From DASSKO01 sp035690425 (GTDB lineage Bacteria > Actinomycetota > Actinomycetes > Propionibacteriales > Nocardioidaceae), in assembly GCA_035690425.1 (NCBI GenBank), contig DASSKO010000163.1, forward strand, positions 1-38,302: a stretch of 38,302 nt of DNA, written 5' to 3'. Made by a program: the position numbers and the translations under genes. This document shows, one piece after another, positions 23,650-31,587 of the stretch (position 1 is its first letter; each line of letters opens with the position of its first letter). The notes below the pieces were generated by a model. That model was not told where the DNA came from, searched no databases, and saw only the letters and a program-made list of their open reading frames with translations.

Positions 23650-23903
23650 TCGCCCGGCGCACGCGACGGGCGCGGCGCTGCGAGCGTCGTACGACGAGGT
23701 CTCCCGCCCGCTCATGAGAGGTCATCTGGCGCACCTTCCCCGGTGCCAGAGGGCCGCTTCGGACTCGGCGGCGGGCGGAGACCTGGTCGCGCGAAGCTCG
23801 GCCGCGAAACGCGCAACCACCGCAACCCGACATCAGCACACCGACATCAGCACACCGACGAGGACCGGCCCGCGGCCGGCAGGTGTCACATCGAGGGGTC
23901 GAC
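23650..23903. other. mraZ-to-small-ORF spacer with tandem repeat
   Basis: 254 bp without a convincing gene. It includes a 14-bp unit GACATCAGCACACC repeated in tandem at 23829-23842 and 23843-23856. The rsmH frame stays open through it but the translation has no family similarity. It may hold a second promoter for the dcw genes; I cannot point to one. Confidence 0.45.
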
Positions 23904-24122
23904 ATGAACGCAGCCGGAGCCACGCGCGGACTACCGGGGGCACTGGAGGAAGAGCCTCCGATGCGTCGAGCGTCGCGTTCGCCGATGCGCCCACCGATGC
24001 GCCCACCGATGCGCAGGGTTCGCGAGGAGGCCAGGGACGGACTCGCCGTGATCGCCTTCTCGGCCGTCGCCTCGCTCGTGCTGAGCCTGCTGTTCGTCGC
24101 TGCGACGACGCTGACGGGCTGA
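23904..24122 (+). CDS. Small single-pass membrane protein between mraZ and rsmH
   Basis: 72 residues from ATG 23904, with GAGGGG 6 nt upstream. The N-terminal half is polar and contains M-R-P-P repeats (P-M-R-P-P-M-R-P-P-M-R-R) from a 12-bp tandem DNA repeat at 23982-24014. One membrane helix follows (A-V-I-A-F-S-A-V-A-S-L-V-L-S-L-L-F-V-A, near the C-terminus) after R-E-E-A-R-D-G-L. It ends 5 bp before the rsmH start, so it is probably translationally linked to it. I know of similar unnamed small membrane proteins at this place in actinobacteria, but no function. Coding status is inferred from the ribosome binding site, the helix and the spacing. Confidence 0.6.
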   Translation: MNAAGATRGLPGALEEEPPMRRASRSPMRPPMRPPMRRVREEARDGLAVIAFSAVASLVLSLLFVAATTLTG

Positions 24123-24127
24123 GGTCT

Positions 24128-25084
24128 GTGTTGGCCTCCCCCGCGCACCATCCGGTCCTGCTGGACCGAGTCGTCGAGCTGGTCACGCCGGTGCTGCGCC
24201 GGCCCGGCGCTGTCCTGGTCGACGCCACCGTGGGTCTGGGCGGACACAGCGAGGCGGTGCTGGCACGCTGCCCGCACGCGCGGGTCGTCGGAGTCGACCG
24301 TGACCCGCGCGCACTGGAGCTGGCCGGTGCGCGTCTCGCCGGGTTCGGCGATCGGTTCACTGCCGTGCATGCCGTGTACGACGAGATCCCGGACGTGCTC
24401 GACGACCTCGGCCTCTCTCAGATACAAGGCGTGCTGTTCGACCTCGGCGTGTCCTCGATGCAGCTCGACGAGCGGGCGCGGGGCTTTGCCTACGCTGAGG
24501 ACGCGCCGCTGGACATGCGGATGGACCCGACTCGCGGGCTGACGGCTGCCGACGTGCTGAACACCTACCCCGCCGAGCGGCTGGTCGCGGTGCTGCGCCA
24601 GTTCGGGGAGGAGAAGTTCGCGCCGCGCATCGCCCGCGCGGTGGTGCGAGCCCGGGCGGAGCGGCCGATCAGCACCAGTGCCGAGTTGGTCGACCTGATC
24701 CGCAGCTCGATCCCGGCGGCCGCCCGCCGCACCGGTGGGCACCCGGCCAAGCGCACCTTCCAGGCCCTACGCATCGAGGTCAACGACGAGCTGAGCGTCC
24801 TCGGCCGGGCGCTGCCGGCGGCCATCGGCACGCTCGCGGTCGGCGGCCGGATCGTGGTCATGTCCTACCACTCGCTGGAGGACCGGATCACCAAGCAGGA
24901 GCTGGCACGCCGGTCCAGCACCGACGTCCCGCCGGACCTGCCCGTCGTACCCGTCGGCCACGAGCCGGAGCTGCGGCTGCTGACCCGCAAACCCGCGATG
25001 GCCGGCGCGGAGGAAATCAGTGCCAACCCGCGCTCGACCTCGGTGCGAGTGCGGGCCGCCGAACGAGTCAGGGAGGCCCGATGA
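24128..25084 (+). CDS. rsmH: 16S rRNA (cytosine1402-N4)-methyltransferase RsmH (MraW)
   Basis: 318 residues. Recognisable by the opening H-H-P-V-L-L-D-R-V-V-E-L, motif I V-D-A-T-V-G-L-G-G-H-S-E (31-42), G-V-D-R-D-P-R-A-L, L-F-D-L-G-V-S-S-M-Q-L-D, P-L-D-M-R-M-D, and the late K-R-T-F-Q-A-L-R-I-E-V-N-D-E-L and S-Y-H-S-L-E-D-R. It methylates C1402 in the ribosomal P site using SAM. GTG 24128 is chosen as start; TTG 24131 is possible. The open frame upstream to 23714 is GC-bias noise. Its TGA overlaps the ATG of a 19-codon ORF leading to ftsL. Confidence 0.94.
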   Translation: MLASPAHHPVLLDRVVELVTPVLRRPGAVLVDATVGLGGHSEAVLARCPHARVVGVDRDPRALELAGARLAGFGDRFTAVHAVYDEIPDVLDDLGLSQIQGVLFDLGVSSMQLDERARGFAYAEDAPLDMRMDPTRGLTAADVLNTYPAERLVAVLRQFGEEKFAPRIARAVVRARAERPISTSAELVDLIRSSIPAAARRTGGHPAKRTFQALRIEVNDELSVLGRALPAAIGTLAVGGRIVVMSYHSLEDRITKQELARRSSTDVPPDLPVVPVGHEPELRLLTRKPAMAGAEEISANPRSTSVRVRAAERVREAR

Positions 25085-25140
25085 ACGCACCGGACAAGAC
25101 CGCTCACTGCATCTGGAGCTGGAAGAGGAGCCCGACATGA
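25081..25140 (+). CDS. 19-residue coupling ORF between rsmH and ftsL
   Basis: Product MNAPDKTAHCIWSWKRSPT. Its ATG overlaps the rsmH stop (ATGA, 25081-25084) and has GGGAGG 4 nt upstream. Its TGA overlaps the ftsL ATG (ATGA, 25137-25140). The fully chained layout suggests ribosomes pass through it from rsmH to ftsL. No domain is present. It may work only as a coupling device. Confidence 0.4.
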   Translation: MNAPDKTAHCIWSWKRSPT

Positions 25141-25661
25141 GCACGTTCTTGGAGCAGACCCGCGCGCGGGTGCCCCGGCTGGCCGATGCGGTCCAGCAGC
25201 GTGCGCGGTTGTCGGTCGTCACCGGCCCCGCCGCGCACGCGCCACGGCTGCCGTTCGCGGCGTTCGTCCTCGCCGTCGCCGGCCTCGGCCTTGTCGGCCT
25301 GCTGGTCTTGAACACCTCGTTGCAGCAGAGCGCCTTCTACGCCCGGTCGCTGGCACAGCAGGCCGAGAACCTGGAGGTTCGCAAGGAGGCACTGGCGCTC
25401 CGGGTCGACGCGCTGCGAGCACCCGACCGGGTGGCCCGCGAGGCGCAGTCGATGGGCATGCTGCCCAACCACAACCCCGCATTCTTGTTCCTCGCCGACG
25501 GCACCGTGCGAGGTGACGCGGAGCCGGCCGATCCTGCCGAGGCACTCCGTCTACACCCGGCCGACCCGGCGCTGGCCGGCGGGGAGGACTCGGCACCCGC
25601 CGCCCGACACGCCGCCCGACACGGCGCCCAGCAACCGCAGCAGCACGCCACGGCGCGATAG
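25137..25661 (+). CDS. ftsL: Cell division protein FtsL (septum formation initiator type)
   Basis: 174 residues from ATG 25137 with GAGGAG 6 nt upstream. Short cytoplasmic N-terminus, one membrane helix (about 40-60), then a coiled-coil/leucine-rich stretch (Y-A-R-S-L-A-Q-Q-A-E-N-L-E-V-R-K-E-A-L-A-L-R-V-D, 68-91) and A-R-E-A-Q-S-M-G-M, typical of FtsL/DivIC. The C-terminal tail is low complexity with an A-A-R-H repeat from a 12-bp tandem DNA repeat (25599-25622). FtsL works with FtsB/FtsQ to activate FtsW-FtsI. Identification rests on topology and position, between rsmH and ftsI, as the family diverges fast. Confidence 0.87.
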   Translation: MSTFLEQTRARVPRLADAVQQRARLSVVTGPAAHAPRLPFAAFVLAVAGLGLVGLLVLNTSLQQSAFYARSLAQQAENLEVRKEALALRVDALRAPDRVAREAQSMGMLPNHNPAFLFLADGTVRGDAEPADPAEALRLHPADPALAGGEDSAPAARHAARHGAQQPQQHATAR

Positions 25662-25729
25662 AAAACTCCTGACAGCTCCCGGGAGACCCGTGGGGCAGCG
25701 CAGCAATCGCCCAGGAGCGAGGAGGACCG

Positions 25730-27520
25730 TTGAGGCAGCACCCAGACCGGCGACAGCGGCGCAGCGTCCGGCTGGCTCGGCCGACCATCCGGCTGCGGGT
25801 CGGGCTGGTGCTGATCATCTTCGTCTTCTCCGTCTTCGCCGGCCGGCTGGTGCAGATCCAGGGCATCGAGGCGCATGCCTACACCGAGCTGGCCGACAAG
25901 TACGACGTGGCCACCGAGGTCACGCTGACCGCACCACGCGGCGCCATCGTCGACCGCGACGGCGCCCCGCTGGCGCGCAGCACCGACGCGCAGATGCTGA
26001 TCGCCGACCCGCTGCACACGGCGGCAGATGCCCCGGAGATCGCCGCGGTCGTCGCCGAGCACACCGACGCGTCCTACCTCGAGCTGGTGCACGACCTGCG
26101 CAAACCCGACAGCCGGTTCGCCTACCTCGCGCGGCAGGTGCTGCCCGAGCAGGTCGACGCGGTGATGGCCGAGCTGTCGGAGCGGGGCCTCGCCGGCGTG
26201 TACGCCCAGGCCGACCCGCTGCGCACGTACCCGGCGGGTGACGTCGCGGCCAACCTGGTCGGGTTCCTGGGCGCCAGCCCCGACGAGCAGGGCAACCTGG
26301 CGCGGGCGGGCGTGGAGTTCGCCTACAACGACCTGCTCAAGGGCACCGACGGCCACGCCACCTACGTCACCGACGGCATGGGCACCCGCATACCGCTCGC
26401 CGAGTCGTCGGTCGACGCGCCCGAGCCGGGCACCGACCTGGCCCTCACCATCGACGCCGACCTGCAGTTCTTCGCGCAGCGCCGGCTCGAGCAGGCGGTG
26501 AAGGACACCGGGTCGTTGTCGGGCGCAGCCATCGTGATGGATCCGCAGACGTCGGAGATCCTCGCGCTCGCCGACTATCCCAGCTACGACCCGAGCCGGG
26601 TCGCGACGGCCGACGCGGCGGACATCGGCAGCCGGGCGATCGAACAGGTCTACGAGCCCGGCAGCGTGCAGAAGGTGCTCACCGCGGCGGCGCTGATCGA
26701 CGCGGGCAAGCTGACCCCGCGGACCCGGATGCGGATCCCCGCAGAGCTCGAGCTGGGCCAGGACAGCATCTCGGACTGGTTCGACCACCAGCAGATCAAG
26801 CTCACCTTCGCCGGGGTGATCGCGCAGTCGTCCAACATCGGCACCGCGATGGCCGCCGCGCAGCTCAGCCCGGAGCAGTTGCACGCCTACCTGACCGACT
26901 TCGGCCTCGGACAGCCGACCGACCTCGGCATGCCCGGCGAGACCCGGGGGCTGCTGCCCGACCCCAGCACGTGGGAGCCGATCCGACAGGCCACGATCGC
27001 GTTCGGCCAGGGACTCTCGGTCAACGCGGTGCAGATGACCACCGCGATCAGCGCGATCGCCAACGAGGGCGAGTACGTCGAGCCCAGTGTGGTCAAGGGC
27101 ACGGTCGGTCCCGACGGCGAGGTGACCCCGCTGGAGGAGCCCGAGAGCCGGCAGGTGGTCAGCCCGGCTGCTGCCCGCAGCGTCAGCCGGATGATGGAGA
27201 TGGTCACCGCGGAGAGCGGCACCGCCCCGAGCGCCGCCATCGAGGGCTACCGCGTGGCTGGCAAGACGGGTACGGCCCAGCGGGTCGATCCGGAGGGTGG
27301 TGGCTACGCGACGGGCGGCTTCACGGTGTCCTTCGGCGGGTTCGTGCCGGCCGACGACCCGCAGGTGGTCACCTACGTGGTGCTGCAGAAGCCGTCGGCG
27401 AACGTCGGCGGCGGCAGCGGGGCCGGGCCGGTCTTCCAGGACATCACCAGCTTTGCGCTGCAGAAGTACGGCATCCCGCCGACGGGCACGCGCCGCCCCA
27501 AACTGCCGCTCACGTGGTGA
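25730..27520 (+). CDS. ftsI: Septal penicillin-binding protein FtsI/PBP3 (PbpB)
   Basis: 596 residues from a TTG at 25730 with AGGAGG 4 nt upstream. One N-terminal membrane helix (about 25-43), a dimerisation domain (A-P-R-G-A-I-V-D-R-D-G, then Y-P-A-G-D-V-A-A-N-L-V-G-F-L-G), then the transpeptidase domain. Active-site motifs are S312-V-Q-K315 (in Y-E-P-G-S-V-Q-K), S367-S-N369 and K512-T-G514. No PASTA domain. It cross-links septal peptidoglycan in complex with FtsW and the FtsQLB proteins, and is the beta-lactam target. It is 68 bp after ftsL. The variant SVQK in place of the more usual STMK/SVFK is within family range. Confidence 0.95.
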   Translation: MRQHPDRRQRRSVRLARPTIRLRVGLVLIIFVFSVFAGRLVQIQGIEAHAYTELADKYDVATEVTLTAPRGAIVDRDGAPLARSTDAQMLIADPLHTAADAPEIAAVVAEHTDASYLELVHDLRKPDSRFAYLARQVLPEQVDAVMAELSERGLAGVYAQADPLRTYPAGDVAANLVGFLGASPDEQGNLARAGVEFAYNDLLKGTDGHATYVTDGMGTRIPLAESSVDAPEPGTDLALTIDADLQFFAQRRLEQAVKDTGSLSGAAIVMDPQTSEILALADYPSYDPSRVATADAADIGSRAIEQVYEPGSVQKVLTAAALIDAGKLTPRTRMRIPAELELGQDSISDWFDHQQIKLTFAGVIAQSSNIGTAMAAAQLSPEQLHAYLTDFGLGQPTDLGMPGETRGLLPDPSTWEPIRQATIAFGQGLSVNAVQMTTAISAIANEGEYVEPSVVKGTVGPDGEVTPLEEPESRQVVSPAAARSVSRMMEMVTAESGTAPSAAIEGYRVAGKTGTAQRVDPEGGGYATGGFTVSFGGFVPADDPQVVTYVVLQKPSANVGGGSGAGPVFQDITSFALQKYGIPPTGTRRPKLPLTW

Positions 27521-27527
27521 GAGTCGG

Positions 27528-27533
27528 TAACCT
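27528..27533 (+). promoter_or_regulatory. -10-like element of a leaderless murE promoter
   Basis: TAACCT matches TANNNT and ends 6 nt before the murE GTG (27540). There is no ribosome binding site in the 19-bp ftsI-murE gap, in contrast to most other genes of the cluster. An internal promoter for murE onward is therefore plausible. No -35 box stands out. Confidence 0.42.
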
Positions 27534-27539
27534 CACGCC

Positions 27540-29105
27540 GTGCCCGAGCCAGCCATGGACTACCCCATCGACCCGCGACCGAGTGTCCTACCTCGGTACA
27601 GCCTGCCCGCCCTCGTGGAGCTCCTCGGCGGCGAGCTGCGCACCCTCCACGAGTCCGACCCGCAGGTCAGCGGGGTGACGCTGGACTCTCGGCAGGTGCG
27701 GCCAGGGGATCTGTACGCCGCGCTGCCGGGTGCGACGGTGCACGGCGCGAGCTTCGTCGACGCGGCGGTCGCCGCAGGCGCCGCTGCGGTGCTGACCGAC
27801 GCCGCCGGAGCCGAGCGCATCACCGCGCACCTGCCGGTCTGGGTGGTCGAGCGGCCGCGCACCGTGCTCGGCCGGGTCGCCGCGACCGTGCACGGCCGGC
27901 CCGCCGACCGGCTCCGCAGCATCGGTGTGACCGGCACCCACGGCAAGACGACGACCTGCTTCATGCTGGAGGCCGGGCTGGTCGGTGCCGGCGCCACCGC
28001 GGGGCTCGTGGGCACGGTCGGCACCCGCATCGCCGGGTGGTCGGTCAAGACCACGCTGACGACGCCGGAGGCGCCCGACCTGCACGCCCTGTTCGCCGTG
28101 ATGGTCGAGCGCGGCGTGGAGGCGGTGGCCATGGAGGTCTCCAGCCATGCGCTGGTGATGGGCCGGGTCGACGGTGTGGTCTTCGACGTCGCCGTCTTCA
28201 CCAACCTCGGACGTGACCACCTCGACTTCCACGCCGACATCGAGGACTACTTCCAAGCCAAGGCTCAGCTGTTCACGCCGGAGCGGGCGCGGCGCGGCCT
28301 GGTCAACATCGACGACCTGTTCGGACGCCGCCTGCTGGAGCAGACCGCACCGGACGGGATCCCGATGCGCACCTTCTCACCCTCCGGTGGGGACGCCGAC
28401 TGGCGCGTGGAGGACGTCGACGCGCGACCCGACGGATCGGACATGGTGATCGTCGCTCCGGACGGTTCGCGGCACCCGCTACGGCTGACCGCGCCCGGCC
28501 GGTTCAACATCGCGAACGCGCTGGCCGCGGTAGCCGCGCTCGGCGAGGCCGGGCTCGACGTCGCCGGCGCGGTAGCAGGAGTCTCGGAGGTGACCGGCAT
28601 CCCGGGGCGCATGGAGAGCATCCGCAGTGGTCTCGGGTTCACCGTCGTGGTCGACTACGCGCACAAGCCCGACGCCGTCACAGCGGTGTTGTCCGCGCTG
28701 CGCCCGGTCACCTCGGGCCGGTTGATCACGGTCATCGGTGCCGGGGGTGACCGGGACCGGGGCAAGCGACCGATCATGGGCGAGATCGCCGCCCGGCTCA
28801 GCGACGTGCTGGTGGTGACCGACGACAACCCCCGCACCGAGGACGCGGCGGCGATCCGCAGCGAGGTGATCGGCGGCATCGACGACGTGCTGCCCACTGA
28901 GCGCGCCGAGATCGTCGAGATCGGTGACCGCCGTGCCGCGATCGCGGCCGCGCTCGCTCAAGCCAGCCCGGGCGACTGCGTGCTGGTCGCCGGCAAGGGA
29001 CACGAGCCCGGCCAGGAGATCGCCGGGGTCGTGCACCCGTTCGACGACCGCGACGTCGTCCGGACCGTCCTGGCCCGGATGGCCGAGGAGGCGAACCACC
29101 GGTGA
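27540..29105 (+). CDS. murE: UDP-MurNAc-L-Ala-D-Glu:diaminopimelate ligase MurE
   Basis: 521 residues. ATP loop G-T-H-G-K-T-T-T (132-139), T-L-T-T-P-E-A-P-D, E-V-S-S-H-A-L (substrate binding), T-N-L-G-R-D-H-L-D-F-H and the D-N-P-R motif (429-432) that in characterised MurE enzymes recognises diaminopimelate rather than lysine. It adds the third stem-peptide residue in the cytoplasm. Start is GTG 27540; ATG 27555 is an alternative. No ribosome binding site is visible but a TAACCT hexamer sits 6 nt upstream. Its TGA overlaps the murF GTG. Confidence 0.96.
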   Translation: MPEPAMDYPIDPRPSVLPRYSLPALVELLGGELRTLHESDPQVSGVTLDSRQVRPGDLYAALPGATVHGASFVDAAVAAGAAAVLTDAAGAERITAHLPVWVVERPRTVLGRVAATVHGRPADRLRSIGVTGTHGKTTTCFMLEAGLVGAGATAGLVGTVGTRIAGWSVKTTLTTPEAPDLHALFAVMVERGVEAVAMEVSSHALVMGRVDGVVFDVAVFTNLGRDHLDFHADIEDYFQAKAQLFTPERARRGLVNIDDLFGRRLLEQTAPDGIPMRTFSPSGGDADWRVEDVDARPDGSDMVIVAPDGSRHPLRLTAPGRFNIANALAAVAALGEAGLDVAGAVAGVSEVTGIPGRMESIRSGLGFTVVVDYAHKPDAVTAVLSALRPVTSGRLITVIGAGGDRDRGKRPIMGEIAARLSDVLVVTDDNPRTEDAAAIRSEVIGGIDDVLPTERAEIVEIGDRRAAIAAALAQASPGDCVLVAGKGHEPGQEIAGVVHPFDDRDVVRTVLARMAEEANHR

Positions 29106-30523
29106 TCGAGATGACGCTGCCGGAGATCGCCGACTGCGTCGGTGGCCGCATCGCCGGAGACCCCGAGGCCGCCCGACAGATCGTGGTCACCGGCCCGGCC
29201 ACCGTCGACTCCCGGGCGGTGCAGACCGGCGGGCTCTTCGTCGCCGTACCCGGTGAGCACGTGGACGGGCACGACTTCGCCGTCGCGGCCGTGCGGGCCG
29301 GCGCGGCAGCGGTGCTGTGCTCGCGTTCGGTCGACGTGCCCTGCGTCGTGGTGGACGACCCCGTCGACGCGCTGGGTGCATTGGCGCGCGACGTGCTGCG
29401 ACAGCTCCCCGGCTGCACGGTGGTCGGTATCACCGGGTCACAGGGCAAGACGAGCGTCAAGGACCTGCTCGCTCAGGTGCTGGAGCGCGCCGGCACCACG
29501 ATCGCGCCACGGGAGTCGTTCAACAACGAGATCGGCGTGCCGCTCACCGCGCTGCGCGCCGACCGTGGCACCCGCTTCCTGGTGATCGAGATGGGCGCGC
29601 GGGGCCGCGGTCACATCGGCTACCTCGCCGACATCGTGCGGCCGCACGTCGCGACGGTGCTCAACGTCGGCGTCGCCCACCTGGGAGAGTTCGGCACCCG
29701 CGACGACATCGCACAGGCCAAGGGGGAACTGGTCGAGAGTCTCACCGCCGACGGCACGGCGGTGCTGAACGCCGATGACGACCTCGTGCGCATGATGGCT
29801 GGGCGCACCGTCGGCAGGGTGCGGTGGTTCGGTGCGGGCGCTGGCGCCGACGTGCGGGTCAGCGCGCTCCAGCTGGACGGCCGCGGCAGGCCGAACTTCA
29901 CGCTCACCGCCGGCGACGCGCAGGCCCGGGTCGGTCTGCAGCTGGTGGGCGAGCACCAGGCCGCCAACGCCGCGGCGGCCGCCGCGACTGCCCTCGCCCT
30001 GGGGCTCGGCTGGGGCGACATCGTGGAGGCGTTGAGCGCGGCGGTTCCGCGCTCACGCTGGCGGATGGAGATCATCGAGCGGTCCGACGGCGTGACGATC
30101 GTCAACGACGCCTACAACGCCAACCCCGACTCGATGCGCGCAGCACTCAAGACGCTGGCGGTGCTCGGCGCAGACCCCGAACGCCGCACGGTGGCGGTGC
30201 TCGGCGAGATGCTCGAGCTCGGTGCGTCCGGCCGCGAGGAGCACGATGCCGTCGGCAGGCTCGCCGTGCGGCTCAACGTCTCTCGGCTCGTGGTGGTGGG
30301 GGAGGGCGCGCGGGCCATGCACCTCGGCGCCGGACTCGAGGGGTCCTGGTGTGGCGAGTCGGTATTCGTGCCGGACGTGGAGTCGGCCATAGAGTTCGTC
30401 CGCGCTGACACTGCCCCCGGCGACGTGGTGCTGGTCAAGGCGTCGCGCGCGGCCGGACTGGAGCGCGTCGCTGCGGCGCTGGCCGGCGCGCGGCTCGACA
30501 ACGAAGACGGAGAAGGTGCATGA
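29102..30523 (+). CDS. murF: UDP-MurNAc-tripeptide:D-Ala-D-Ala ligase MurF
   Basis: 473 residues. ATP loop G-I-T-G-S-Q-G-K-T-S (109-118), then E-S-F-N-N-E-I-G-V-P-L-T, E-M-G-A-R-G-R-G-H-I and the C-terminal N-D-A-Y-N-A-N-P-D-S-M typical of MurF. It attaches D-Ala-D-Ala to complete the UDP-MurNAc-pentapeptide. The GTG at 29102 overlaps the murE stop (GTGA); ATG 29111 is a possible later start. The stop overlaps the mraY ATG. Confidence 0.96.
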   Translation: MIEMTLPEIADCVGGRIAGDPEAARQIVVTGPATVDSRAVQTGGLFVAVPGEHVDGHDFAVAAVRAGAAAVLCSRSVDVPCVVVDDPVDALGALARDVLRQLPGCTVVGITGSQGKTSVKDLLAQVLERAGTTIAPRESFNNEIGVPLTALRADRGTRFLVIEMGARGRGHIGYLADIVRPHVATVLNVGVAHLGEFGTRDDIAQAKGELVESLTADGTAVLNADDDLVRMMAGRTVGRVRWFGAGAGADVRVSALQLDGRGRPNFTLTAGDAQARVGLQLVGEHQAANAAAAAATALALGLGWGDIVEALSAAVPRSRWRMEIIERSDGVTIVNDAYNANPDSMRAALKTLAVLGADPERRTVAVLGEMLELGASGREEHDAVGRLAVRLNVSRLVVVGEGARAMHLGAGLEGSWCGESVFVPDVESAIEFVRADTAPGDVVLVKASRAAGLERVAAALAGARLDNEDGEGA

Positions 30524-31587
30524 GGGCGATCCTGCTGGCCGGCGGACTCAGCTTGCTGGGCACGCTGCTGGGGACCAGGTTCGCGATCCGGGTCCTGGTC
30601 AGCAAGGGTTACGGTCAGCTGATCCGGGACGACGGCCCGACCTCACACCACACCAAGCGTGGTACGCCGACCATGGGCGGGCTGGTGATCATCTGCGCGG
30701 TGGTCCTGGGCTATCTGGCGGCCAAGGTGTTCACCGGCCAGTGGCCGTCGGCGTCCGCGTCGCTGCTGTTGTTCCTGTTCGTCGGCCTCGGGCTGGTGGG
30801 GTTCCTCGACGACTTCATCAAGATCTCCAAGCAGCGCAGCCTCGGCCTGCGGAGCAAGACCAAGATGGCGGGGCAGACACTGGTCGCGGTGGTGTTCGGC
30901 GTGCTGGCGCTGCAGTTCCCCGACGAGACCGGGCGCGAACCGGCGTCGCAGTACATCTCGTTCATCCGCGACCTACCGCAGTCCGGTGAGATCTGGGCAC
31001 CGCTGATCGTGCTGTTCGTGCTGTTGATGATCGCCGGCTCCAGCAACGGCGTGAACCTCACCGATGGTCTCGACGGGCTTGCGACCGGCGCCTCGGTGAT
31101 GGTCTTCGGTGCCTACACCCTGGTGTGCATCTGGCAGTTCAACCAGAGCTGCGCGATCGGCGGAGGCCCGATCTGCTACGAGACGCGCGACCCCTACGAC
31201 CTGGCGGTGGTGGCTGCCGCGCTGACCGGTGCCTGCTTCGGCTTCTTGTGGTGGAACGCCGCCCCCGCCAAGGTCTTCATGGGGGACACCGGGTCGCTGT
31301 CGCTCGGCGGCGCACTCGCCGGCCTGGCCGTCCTCACCCGCACCGAGGTGTTGCTGCTGGTGCTCGGCGGCCTGTTCGTCATCATCACGCTCTCGGTCAT
31401 CCTCCAGGTCGGCTACTTCAAGTTGACCGACGGCAAACGGTTGTTCCGGATGGCGCCGTTGCAGCACCACTTCGAGCTGAAGGGCTGGGCCGAGGTGACG
31501 ATCGTGATCCGGTTCTGGATCGTCTGCGGCATCTGCGTGGCCGCCGGGCTCGGCATCTTCTACGCCGAGTGGGTGGCCGGCGCATGA
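30520..31587 (+). CDS. mraY: Phospho-MurNAc-pentapeptide transferase MraY
   Basis: 355 residues, about ten membrane helices. Family motifs are R-D-D-G-P-T-S-H-H-T-K-R-G-T-P-T-M-G-G, G-F-L-D-D-F-I-K with the catalytic Asp pair, N-L-T-D-G-L-D-G-L-A-T-G, F-M-G-D-T-G-S-L-S-L-G-G, and P-L-Q-H-H-F-E-L-K-G-W-A-E near the end. It transfers phospho-MurNAc-pentapeptide to undecaprenyl phosphate to form lipid I. The ATG overlaps the murF stop and its TGA overlaps the murD ATG, so all three are coupled. Confidence 0.97.
   Translation: MRAILLAGGLSLLGTLLGTRFAIRVLVSKGYGQLIRDDGPTSHHTKRGTPTMGGLVIICAVVLGYLAAKVFTGQWPSASASLLLFLFVGLGLVGFLDDFIKISKQRSLGLRSKTKMAGQTLVAVVFGVLALQFPDETGREPASQYISFIRDLPQSGEIWAPLIVLFVLLMIAGSSNGVNLTDGLDGLATGASVMVFGAYTLVCIWQFNQSCAIGGGPICYETRDPYDLAVVAAALTGACFGFLWWNAAPAKVFMGDTGSLSLGGALAGLAVLTRTEVLLLVLGGLFVIITLSVILQVGYFKLTDGKRLFRMAPLQHHFELKGWAEVTIVIRFWIVCGICVAAGLGIFYAEWVAGA

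Noticed and set aside
23714..24127. N-terminal extension of RsmH
   Set aside because: The extra residues would overlap the small membrane protein gene and show no similarity to RsmH, which normally begins just before H-H-P-V-L-L.
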